In this document: one piece after another, positions 15,553-22,873 of the stretch
Layout: the number at the start of each line of letters is the position of its first letter
How positions within the stretch are numbered: position 1 is the first letter of the stretch
Assembly: GCF_049562855.1 (NCBI RefSeq)
Contig: NZ_CP186925.1
Span: forward strand, 3,038,001 to 3,102,000
Direction of reading: 5' to 3'
Source of the DNA: Ruminococcus_C callidus
GTDB taxonomy: Bacteria > Bacillota > Clostridia > Oscillospirales > Ruminococcaceae
DNA: 64,000 bases
Notes under the pieces: generated by a model
Seen by the model: only the letters and a program-made list of their open reading frames with translations
The model's database searches: none
Told to the model about the DNA's origin: nothing
Made by a program: the position numbers and the translations under genes

Positions 15553-16554
15553 TTATACGCTTGTTTTTGCCTTTTTCTTTGCAGGCTTCAGCACGGTGAT
15601 GCCACGCTTGGTCTGCCACCATACCCACAGGCTGGGAACAAAGCAAATGGAGTTAAAGGTACCCATTGCAATACCTGCCATCATCGGTATGGAGAAGCTC
15701 AGGATCGAATCCAGTCCCATTACCAGTGCCACAATGGTAACCACCAGCATGGAACTGAATGTAGTAACGGAAGTCCGAATGCTTCGACGCAGGGACTGGG
15801 AGTCACTGATGTTGACCAGATCACGGATCTGGATTCCCGGCAGCAATGTCTGGTTTTCACGGATACGGTCGTAGATAACGATCGTATCGTTGACAGCATA
15901 TCCCAACAGGGTCAGAATAACTGCCATGAAGTTGGAGTCGATCTCAAACCGGCACAGTACCACGCAGCCGTAAGTAACGACCAGAGTGGAAAGCAGTCCC
16001 AGCACGGCACAAACGCCGGCGGACCAGCCGCTGATCTGCTTGAATCGGAATGCAATGTAAATGATCAGGATCAGTGCGGCAAAAACAGCTGCCACAATGC
16101 ACTTTGCGAAGAATTCGCCGCCGGAACGTGCATTGACATCGTTTGCATCCAGCAGTGTCACTTCATTGTCCGGACAGAGTTCCTTGACCTTGTTGGTCAC
16201 GTCGTTCTGGCGGTCAATCGTCAGACCATCGTTGGAAGTGAAGGACAGGGACAGGGTCTTGGTGTCGCTGTCCAGGCTGTCACCCTGCTGTACCTTGACG
16301 GTAGAGCCTACCAGACTGGTCAGTTCCTTGGAAATGCCGTTCTCGTCCACATCGCCTACATAGCTGTAAGTGATAATGGTACCGCCCTTGAATTCCAGTG
16401 CCACATTGACACCAGTAAAGGTGGAAAGCAATGAGATCAGAATCAATGCAAGGCCGATAATGAAAAATACTTTCGACTTGCTGCAAAAGTCACGCACTTT
16501 TACGTCAACATCAAAATGCTTTGCCTCTTTTGCTTCTTTAGTCTGCTTTGACAT
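15553..16554 (-). CDS. secF: Protein translocase subunit SecF
   Basis: 333 residues from ATG 16554 (GGAGGTGG 6 bp upstream, inside the end of secD). One membrane segment (VFFIIGLALILISLLSTF), the GGTI...Y periplasmic start, then five further segments including AVNDTIVIYDRIRENQ, the SecF signature. SecDF uses the proton or sodium gradient to help pull secreted proteins across the membrane. The first 17 bases overlap secD, so the pair is translationally coupled. Confidence 0.97.
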   Translation of the reverse strand: MSKQTKEAKEAKHFDVDVKVRDFCSKSKVFFIIGLALILISLLSTFTGVNVALEFKGGTIITYSYVGDVDENGISKELTSLVGSTVKVQQGDSLDSDTKTLSLSFTSNDGLTIDRQNDVTNKVKELCPDNEVTLLDANDVNARSGGEFFAKCIVAAVFAALILIIYIAFRFKQISGWSAGVCAVLGLLSTLVVTYGCVVLCRFEIDSNFMAVILTLLGYAVNDTIVIYDRIRENQTLLPGIQIRDLVNISDSQSLRRSIRTSVTTFSSMLVVTIVALVMGLDSILSFSIPMMAGIAMGTFNSICFVPSLWVWWQTKRGITVLKPAKKKAKTSV

Positions 16555-17962
16555 CGATACCACCTCCATAAAGTTTCTTGTTCTGGAAGCACTTGAAGCG
16601 AGAGAGCGACATCGTCATCAGTCTTGCAGCAAATACGCCCATGATGAAGTTCATAATCAAACCGGTCATCAGTGTGAAGCCGAAGGAGTAGATCACGCCC
16701 TCTGTGGTCGCACCGAAGAACCAGAAGATCGTATGGTTGAAGATCTTTGCCCAGATGCTGCTGGGGACACCGAATGCACCCATCAGCACGATGGAAACCA
16801 GAATACCTGTGAGGTTTCCGTCGAAGATCGCACTGAATGCACGGTGATAACCGGAGTACAGTGCTGTATCCAGCGTCTTGCCCTTCCGCAGTTCTTCACG
16901 GATACGCTCGCCGGTGATGATGTTCGCGTCAACGCCCATGCCCACAGACAGAATAATACCGGCAATACCCGGAATGGTCAGTGTGGTGCTGGACATAAAG
17001 CCGAACCAGCCGGAAACTGCTGCCAGCATACCGGCAACCTGTCCGATCAGGGTGATCGAAGCCACAACGCCCAGCAGGCGGTACAGCACGATCATGTATA
17101 CCACGATCAGAAGCAGTGTGATCAGACCGGCGATCACCATAGCGTTCAGTGCACCCTCGCCCATGGTCGGGGAGATGGTCTTGAAGCTGGTGGTTTCCAG
17201 AGAGAACGGCAGTGCACCGGAATTGATCTTATCTGCCAGTTCCTTGGCACTCTCATAAGTAAAGTTACCCGAAATAGAAGCCTTACCGTCCGAGATGACT
17301 GCACTGACAGACGGTGCAGAGATCATGGTATTGTCCATCCAGATCGAGATCTGACCCTTGGACTGATACAGTTCAGAAGTTGCCTCATAGAACTTTTCCT
17401 TACCGCTGTCGTTCAGGTCCAGTGTTACCACCCATGTGATCTCACCGGTGGCATCGTCCTTGGAACCGCCGGTAGATGCCTGTGCCACATCGGCACCGGT
17501 CAGGACGATGTCGCCTGCCGGAATGGTATCTCCGTTTTCATCGGTAGAAGTATCGGTACCCTTGCGGAAAGTCAGTTCTGCGGTTTCGCCCAGTTCCTTG
17601 ACAGCCTGCTCCGGATTGAAATCCGTTTCGCCCGCCTGCCACGGATACCGCACGATAATACGGTTGCTCTTGTAATCCAGATACGTTTCGCTGTCGCTGA
17701 TGTTCTGGTTTGCCAGACGCAGCTTGATGGTTTCCAGTGCTGCGTCCATTTGTTCCTCCGTTGCATCCACATCGCCCGCCGGTTCAAAGGTCACGTCTAC
17801 GCCGCCTTGAATATCGATTCCAAGACGAATGTCGCCAACACCGTGTACATAGGTCTTGACAATATCACCATACTGCGAATGTACGCCGAATATGGTGGAA
17901 AGCGTAAACAGAGCGATCACGGCAAATACAATGAAGAAAACAGGTTTTTTCACTTTTCTCAC
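16538..17962 (-). CDS. secD: Protein translocase subunit SecD
   Basis: 474 residues, starting at GTG 17962 with AGGAGG 7 bp upstream. Signature LGIDIQGGVDVTFEP, the long extracytoplasmic P1 domain, then membrane segments with SVGMGVDANIITGERIREEL. It acts with SecF beside SecYEG. SecD and SecF are separate genes here, not fused as in Bacillus subtilis. A TTGACT-17-TATAAT promoter lies about 90 bp upstream. Confidence 0.97.
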   Translation of the reverse strand: MRKVKKPVFFIVFAVIALFTLSTIFGVHSQYGDIVKTYVHGVGDIRLGIDIQGGVDVTFEPAGDVDATEEQMDAALETIKLRLANQNISDSETYLDYKSNRIIVRYPWQAGETDFNPEQAVKELGETAELTFRKGTDTSTDENGDTIPAGDIVLTGADVAQASTGGSKDDATGEITWVVTLDLNDSGKEKFYEATSELYQSKGQISIWMDNTMISAPSVSAVISDGKASISGNFTYESAKELADKINSGALPFSLETTSFKTISPTMGEGALNAMVIAGLITLLLIVVYMIVLYRLLGVVASITLIGQVAGMLAAVSGWFGFMSSTTLTIPGIAGIILSVGMGVDANIITGERIREELRKGKTLDTALYSGYHRAFSAIFDGNLTGILVSIVLMGAFGVPSSIWAKIFNHTIFWFFGATTEGVIYSFGFTLMTGLIMNFIMGVFAARLMTMSLSRFKCFQNKKLYGGGIDVKAD

Positions 17963-18053
17963 GATTTAGCCTCCTGTGCTGCGGTCCTGTCTGTCCCAGT
18001 ACCGCATATTAAACTGTGCCGTCGGCAGAATGCACGATCGACAATTACCTATT

Positions 18054-18082
18054 ATTATATTCCAATTTTCGCAATTAGTCAA
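18054..18082 (-). promoter_or_regulatory. Promoter of secDF
   Basis: TTGACT (18082-18077), 17 bp, TATAAT (18059-18054) on the minus strand. Confidence 0.7.
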
Positions 18083-18175
18083 TAGGTGCGGCAAAACTTG
18101 TACAACATTGCCGATTTGAAAGGGCTTTTTTCGGCGACTTCTCCAAAATACCGGACAAAACTTTTCGAATTGCCG

Positions 18176-18204
18176 TTGCAATTCAGGGATACTTATGATA
18201 TAAT
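18176..18204 (+). promoter_or_regulatory. Promoter of ung
   Basis: TTGCAA (18176-18181), 17 bp, TATAAT (18199-18204). The transcript runs into the mini element at 18225-18258. Confidence 0.65.
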
Positions 18205-18224
18205 CAAAAGGAAACAAAAGGAAA

Positions 18225-18258
18225 GACAACACCGCACAGGCTTTGTGCAGTGCTGTCC
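18225..18258. repeat. Miniature element, 34 bp, in the ung leader
   Basis: GACAACACCGCACAGGC and CTTTGTGCAGTGCTGTCC: two divergent element ends back to back, forming a stem-loop in the 5' leader about 30 bp before the ung start codon. Confidence 0.65.
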
Positions 18259-18288
18259 AAACACGCAAACAGAAAGGACGAACCTCAC

Positions 18289-18957
18289 ATGGTACACTTC
18301 GGCAACGACTGGGACACCATTTTAGACGGCGAATTCGCCAAGACCTACTACCAGAACCTGCGGCAGTTTCTGTTGACGGAATACCGCACCCAGACCATTT
18401 ATCCCGGCATGTATGATATTTTCAACGCCCTGAAATATACCCCCTATTCCCAGGTGCGGGCAGTGATCCTGGGACAGGATCCCTATCACAACCCCGATCA
18501 GGCTCACGGGCTCAGCTTTTCCGTGCGGAAAGGCGTGGCTCCGCCGCCGTCGCTGGTGAACATCTTCAAGGAGATCAAGGACGATGTGGGCATCGACAAC
18601 ACCGGCAAGCACGGCGAACTGACCAACTGGGCAAAACACGGCGTGCTGCTGCTGAACACCGTATTGACCGTCCGTGCCGGACAGGCGAATTCCCACAAGG
18701 GCAAAGGCTGGGAGCAGTTCACCGATGATGTCATCCGACTGCTGGATCAGCGGGAAGAACCGGTGGTGTTCCTACTCTGGGGCAACAACGCCAAGGCGAA
18801 AAAGGCCCTGATCCAGCACCCCCAGCATCTGGTACTGACTGCCGCACACCCCAGCCCCCTGTCCGCCTACCATGGCTTCTTCGGCTGCAAGCATTTCTCC
18901 AAGGCAAACGCGTTCCTGCGGGAACACGGGCTGCCGGAAATTGACTGGAGCATCTGA
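18289..18957 (+). CDS. ung: Uracil-DNA glycosylase, family 1
   Basis: 222 residues from ATG 18289 (AAAGGAC upstream). Water-activating motif GQDPYH (residues 62-67), LLLNTVLTV, VVFLLWGNNAKAKK, and the leucine-loop motif HPSPLSAYHGFFGCKHFSKAN are all intact. It excises uracil from DNA to start base-excision repair. It is followed one base later by the start of an unknown gene, so the two are surely co-transcribed. Confidence 0.97.
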   Translation: MVHFGNDWDTILDGEFAKTYYQNLRQFLLTEYRTQTIYPGMYDIFNALKYTPYSQVRAVILGQDPYHNPDQAHGLSFSVRKGVAPPPSLVNIFKEIKDDVGIDNTGKHGELTNWAKHGVLLLNTVLTVRAGQANSHKGKGWEQFTDDVIRLLDQREEPVVFLLWGNNAKAKKALIQHPQHLVLTAAHPSPLSAYHGFFGCKHFSKANAFLREHGLPEIDWSI

Positions 18958-18958
18958 T

Positions 18959-20581
18959 ATGGCATATTCCTATCGCTGGCAGTACTGCGACATCGATTTT
19001 TTGCGGCACTGTCTGAAACAATACAGCCTGCTGCTGGAGAAGATCCCGTCGGCGATTCTCACGGAGGAAACCACGGGAACGCAGATGTTCGTCACAGGAT
19101 ACCTCTCCGACTGCATCAAGCGGTGTGATGACGGATTCGACGATTACACCATGACGGCACTTTTGCCGGAAGGGACAGCCTCTGTCACGCTGCAAGGAAA
19201 TGGGTGGACGATTCGCCGTCTTTCCACCCGCTACCACGGCAAGTATGCGGCACTGCTTCCGGAAATAGCAGCCTATTACTTTTCCAAAGCCGGCAGACAG
19301 CGACGGCGGGATACGGAACAGGCTCTGGGAAGCCGCTGCTTCGCATTTTTCGATTATGCGTACAACAGAATGTTGGAAACGCAGTTTCTCCGGCACGATT
19401 TTCGCTGGGTGGGCGGCGAAATTCCCTCTGTCAATCATTTGAAAACGCTCTCCGACGCTGCCGACCTGACTGAGGCACTGGGGCAATTCCGGCGGGAAGA
19501 ATATGGCAGGCGAAAGAAGCACGATCTCTCCCATGCAAAGCTTTGCACTTTCTTGGAAACTCAGTTTGGAATACTATATTTTGAAAATCGGTCTGCTTCG
19601 TACCTGTTGCAGCCGGTTTCCGGCGGTTTTTCCGCAGATGACGGCAGCACGGAAAGCTGGCTGCTGTGGAGATGCAACCGGCTGCTGGGCGGCACTGCTC
19701 TCACGGCAGAGCGAAAAGTGTGCCGCCTGTTTGGGGCTGATGAAAACGAACGGCAGCAGGTACTGGCGGCATACTTCTGTTTCTGCCGGCAAAAGGGGAT
19801 TCCCTTTTCCGGAGAGATGCAGCTGTGCCAGCCGGAATACCCCGAACCGCTGGGGAAAGATTTCCTGCCGTGGAAGTGGGAGTCCGGCAAGGTCACGCCG
19901 CAGCTGCTGCAAACCATAGCCGACCAACTGCGGCAATGTGCTCCGGAACAAGCTGCGGACTGGTGCTGGCTGCTGGGGACACGGCTGGTATTTACTGTGC
20001 TGCCGCTGGCAAAAGAAGCATTGGCAGCACTGCCCCAGCTGGAACGAGATGCCTTTTTCGTACAGGCGGAGCAGTTCCTGCGGGAAACGGCGACTGCCTT
20101 AGGCGACCAGCCGCAGCCGCTGACGGAGCCGAACTTCGAAAAACTGACGGTACAGTACGGCAAGCTTTTGCTAGTAGATTCCAAGGAAAAGCTGCGGCGG
20201 TATGCCCGCCTGTATCCCACATTGGCATGCACCAAGTTTCCGATACGGCAGAAAAATGGCTATGTCTGGCTGCCGGAGCAACCAGTACGGCAATCAGCAA
20301 AAGCTGCCTCAGACGGCATCACCCTGCCGGAAATCCGCAGAGAACTGCTGTTGAAACAGTTGCAATTGCCGCCGGAAAAAATTGCTCTGGAACAGGTCTA
20401 TCCCCTTTGCTATGAGGATATGGGATTTTTCTCTGAAAATGGGAGCCACCGCAAACGTGGTGAAGATTTTCTGAAAGAAGCACCGCAGCTGCTGCAGGAT
20501 TATGAAGCACAGCATGGCAAAGTTCTCCGGGAACGGTACTCACCAGAGGAATGGGACTGGTTCCGGCAGGCTGCCGATTAA
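18959..20581 (+). CDS. Unknown protein, 540 residues, in operon with ung
   Basis: ATG 18959 lies one base after the ung stop codon. I do not recognise a family. It is soluble, with no signal peptide or membrane segment, and rich in Arg, Gln, Leu and aromatic residues (RYHGKYAALLPEIAAYYFSKAG, WLLWRCNRLLGG, EEWDWFRQAAD). No catalytic motif stands out; there are scattered Cys but no paired zinc motif. The frame is uninterrupted and codon use resembles its neighbours. Co-transcription with ung hints at, but does not show, a DNA-related role. Confidence 0.75.
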   Translation: MAYSYRWQYCDIDFLRHCLKQYSLLLEKIPSAILTEETTGTQMFVTGYLSDCIKRCDDGFDDYTMTALLPEGTASVTLQGNGWTIRRLSTRYHGKYAALLPEIAAYYFSKAGRQRRRDTEQALGSRCFAFFDYAYNRMLETQFLRHDFRWVGGEIPSVNHLKTLSDAADLTEALGQFRREEYGRRKKHDLSHAKLCTFLETQFGILYFENRSASYLLQPVSGGFSADDGSTESWLLWRCNRLLGGTALTAERKVCRLFGADENERQQVLAAYFCFCRQKGIPFSGEMQLCQPEYPEPLGKDFLPWKWESGKVTPQLLQTIADQLRQCAPEQAADWCWLLGTRLVFTVLPLAKEALAALPQLERDAFFVQAEQFLRETATALGDQPQPLTEPNFEKLTVQYGKLLLVDSKEKLRRYARLYPTLACTKFPIRQKNGYVWLPEQPVRQSAKAASDGITLPEIRRELLLKQLQLPPEKIALEQVYPLCYEDMGFFSENGSHRKRGEDFLKEAPQLLQDYEAQHGKVLRERYSPEEWDWFRQAAD

Positions 20582-20652
20582 CCCGAATCTGCCATAGGAA
20601 AAATTGATAACAAGCGATACGATTTTCCCGTCTACTCAAATACCTACAATTA

Positions 20653-20661
20653 TGCTATAAT
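20653..20661 (+). promoter_or_regulatory. Extended -10 promoter of metF
   Basis: TGCTATAAT with no clear -35 box. A 19-bp palindromic remnant of an element (GGCAATACCGCAAATTGCC, 20680-20698) follows in the leader, next to the ribosome binding site. Confidence 0.55.
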
Positions 20662-20679
20662 ATAAACAATATCATTATA

Positions 20680-20698
20680 GGCAATACCGCAAATTGCC
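20680..20698. repeat. Minimal element remnant in the metF leader
   Basis: GGCAATACCGC followed by AAATTGCC: an element end plus a 7-bp inverted GGCAAT(T)/AATTGCC, 18 bp before the metF start codon. Confidence 0.45.
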
Positions 20699-20715
20699 GC
20701 AGAAAGGACAACACC

Positions 20716-21591
20716 ATGAAAATCGCATCGTTATTTTCCGAAAAAACCGTTTTTTCATTTGAAATTTTTCCGCCGAAGAAAACTTCTCCCATTGAAACTG
20801 TCTATGACACGCTGGAAGCCTTACAGGATCTGAAGCCGGACTTCATCAGCGTGACCTTTGGTGCCGGCGGCAGCGGCAACGGGGAAAACACCCTCGCCAT
20901 TGCACGGCGGCTGAAAGAGCACTACGGCGTACTGCCGATGGCACATCTGCCCTGTATCCACTATACCAAGGAGCAGATCGATAACATTCTGAAACAGTTT
21001 CAGGAAAACGGCATCGAAAATGTGCTGGCTCTCCGGGGCGACCGCGTAGAGGGCATGGAGCCGGCAATGGACTTCGTCCACGCTGCCGACCTCATCAGCT
21101 ATATCCGCAGCTTCGGCGGGTTCGACATTGCCGGAGCCTGCTATCCGGAGTGTCACCCCGAAGCTCCCAACATGGACACGGACATCCGTCACCTGAAAGA
21201 AAAGGTCGATGCCGGTGCAAGCCACCTCATCACCCAGCTGTTTTTCGACAACGATTCCTTCTACGACTTCCGGTATCGGGCAGCCCGTGCTGGTGTCAAC
21301 GTGCCCATTGAAGCCGGCATTATGCCGGTGACCAACCGGAAACAGATCGAGCGTATGGTCACCATGTGCGGTGCCAGCCTGCCCCGAAAGTTTACCAAAA
21401 TGGTACAGCGGTTCGAGGACAATCCCGAGGCTCTGCGGGACGCAGGCATTGCCTATGCCATTGACCAGATCGTCGATCTGGTGACCGACGGCGTAGACGG
21501 CATTCACCTGTACACCATGAACAATCCCTATGTGGCACGGAAGATCAGCGAAGCGGTAAACGGCATCATCAAGGCGGCTCCGAAATGCTGA
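20716..21591 (+). CDS. metF: 5,10-methylenetetrahydrofolate reductase
   Basis: 291 residues; AAAGGAC precedes the ATG. Start VFSFEIFPPKK (catalytic Glu in FEIFPPK), FISVTFGAGGSG, ENVLALRGDR, GACYPECHPEA, SHLITQLFFDND are MetF hallmarks. It makes 5-methyl-THF, the methyl donor for MetH downstream. The 3' end overlaps the next gene by 7 bp. Confidence 0.96.
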   Translation: MKIASLFSEKTVFSFEIFPPKKTSPIETVYDTLEALQDLKPDFISVTFGAGGSGNGENTLAIARRLKEHYGVLPMAHLPCIHYTKEQIDNILKQFQENGIENVLALRGDRVEGMEPAMDFVHAADLISYIRSFGGFDIAGACYPECHPEAPNMDTDIRHLKEKVDAGASHLITQLFFDNDSFYDFRYRAARAGVNVPIEAGIMPVTNRKQIERMVTMCGASLPRKFTKMVQRFEDNPEALRDAGIAYAIDQIVDLVTDGVDGIHLYTMNNPYVARKISEAVNGIIKAAPKC

Positions 21592-22250
21592 CCCTGCCGC
21601 TGGAGGCGATCGACAAGCAGGAGGCTCTCCGCTATATGGGCTGCCCCGCAGAACCGGACGAAGCCCTGCGGACTGTCGTGGACACCTGCGAGCAGCAGCT
21701 TCGCCGGACGGTACAGCCCCGCGTAGTCTATCGGGTACTGCCCCTGTGTCGGGAAGCGGGGACACTTTCCGCCGGCGGCATGCAGCTAACCGGTGAGGAC
21801 ATTGCACGGCATCTGGCGGAATGCGACCGCATGCTCCTCATGGCGGCAACCCTCTCCGGACAGGCGGATCAGCTGATCCACCGTGCCGGCATCTCCGATA
21901 TGACACGTTCGCTGGCAATGGACGCTCTTGCCAGTGCCGGCATTGAACAGGTCTGCAACCGTGCGGAAGAATGCTTTCGGGAGCAGTTGCCGGACACTTA
22001 TTTTACATGGCGGTTCAGTCCCGGATACGGCGATTTGCCGCTTTCTCTCCAGCCGGAGATCCTCCGGCTGCTGGACGCGGAAAAGCGGCTGGGGCTGACA
22101 GTCACCGCCGAGCACATTCTCATTCCGCGAAAATCCGTGACCGCGATCATCGGACTGGCAGATCACCCGCTGAAAAAAGGGGCAAGAGGCTGTGCCACCT
22201 GCCGCATGCGGGAAACCTGTATGTTCCGAAAGGGCGGCACGCATTGTTAA
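21585..22250 (+). CDS. Free-standing cobalamin-dependent methionine synthase activation-domain protein
   Basis: 221 residues. The C-terminal AdoMet-binding core is visible: RFSPGYGDLPLSLQPEILRLLDA and LTVTAEHILIPRKSVTAIIGL match the MetH reactivation domain (RxSPGYG motif). A Cys-rich tail (GCATCRMRETCMFRKGGTHC) is absent from classical MetH and might bind a metal. It would reductively methylate oxidised cobalamin on MetH. Overlaps metF by 7 bp; metH at 22874 lacks this domain, so the two proteins together make a split MetH. Confidence 0.9.
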   Translation: MLTLPLEAIDKQEALRYMGCPAEPDEALRTVVDTCEQQLRRTVQPRVVYRVLPLCREAGTLSAGGMQLTGEDIARHLAECDRMLLMAATLSGQADQLIHRAGISDMTRSLAMDALASAGIEQVCNRAEECFREQLPDTYFTWRFSPGYGDLPLSLQPEILRLLDAEKRLGLTVTAEHILIPRKSVTAIIGLADHPLKKGARGCATCRMRETCMFRKGGTHC

Positions 22251-22263
22251 AACCACTTTCAAC

Positions 22264-22287
22264 ATGGACACAGACACCTGTGTCCAT
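22264..22287. promoter_or_regulatory. Hairpin between the MetH-activation and GNAT genes
   Basis: ATGGACACAG-ACAC-CTGTGTCCAT, a perfect 10-bp stem with a 4-base loop and no T tract. It could be an mRNA processing or stability signal, or an operator. Confidence 0.45.
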
Positions 22288-22349
22288 ATTGTGCTATCTG
22301 AGCATGTATCCATACAGCATGTTCCGGACAACAAAAGGAGCCTTATCTT

Positions 22350-22835
22350 ATGGAATACGAAATCGTACCATATACCGAAGCCGATGTCGATGCCATGATC
22401 GAGATCTGGAACGAGGTGGTCAATGACGGCGTAGCATTCCCACAGTTAGACGAACTGAACCACAAAACCGGCGTGGAATTCTTTGGAAAGCAGGACTTCG
22501 TCGGCGTGGCAAAGGTGAACGGCGAGGTTGCCGGTCTGTATATTCTTCACCCCAACAACGTGGGCAGATGCGGACATCACGCCAATGCCAGCTATGCCGT
22601 TTCCTCGAAAATGCGGGGCATAAAAATCGGAGAAGGGCTGGTGAAGCACTCCCTGAAAACTGCCAGGGAGCTGGGCTACCGCATTTTGATTTTCAACGCC
22701 GTAGTCAAGGGCAATGACCGTGCAATTCAGCTGTACACCAAGCTGGGATTCCAGCGTGTGGGCGTGATCCCCGGCGGCTTTCTGCTGAAAAGCGGCGTGT
22801 ATCAGGATATTTATGTGTATTATCATGTGCTGTAA
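22350..22835 (+). CDS. GNAT family N-acetyltransferase
   Basis: 161 residues, AAAGGAG before the ATG. N-terminal EIVPYTEADVDAMIEIWNEV and the acetyl-CoA-binding V-motif SSKMRGIKIGEGLVKHSLKTARELGYR, followed by NAVVKGNDRAIQLYTKLGFQRVG, define a GNAT fold. The substrate cannot be predicted. It sits inside the metF-metH block in the same direction, 38 bp before metH. Confidence 0.9.
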   Translation: MEYEIVPYTEADVDAMIEIWNEVVNDGVAFPQLDELNHKTGVEFFGKQDFVGVAKVNGEVAGLYILHPNNVGRCGHHANASYAVSSKMRGIKIGEGLVKHSLKTARELGYRILIFNAVVKGNDRAIQLYTKLGFQRVGVIPGGFLLKSGVYQDIYVYYHVL

Positions 22836-22873
22836 AAAACTATTGAATCACTTTCTGGAAAGGACACTCTCCT

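Noticed and set aside
16370..18085. A 571-codon frame antisense to secD and secF
   Set aside because: Long antisense frames are common opposite GC-rich genes; it is Cys/His-rich without domain logic, and SecDF on the other strand is certain.
20656..20715. A riboswitch (SAM or cobalamin type) upstream of metF
   Set aside because: The distance from the -10 box to the start codon is about 55 nt, too short for these riboswitches, and no conserved core is visible.
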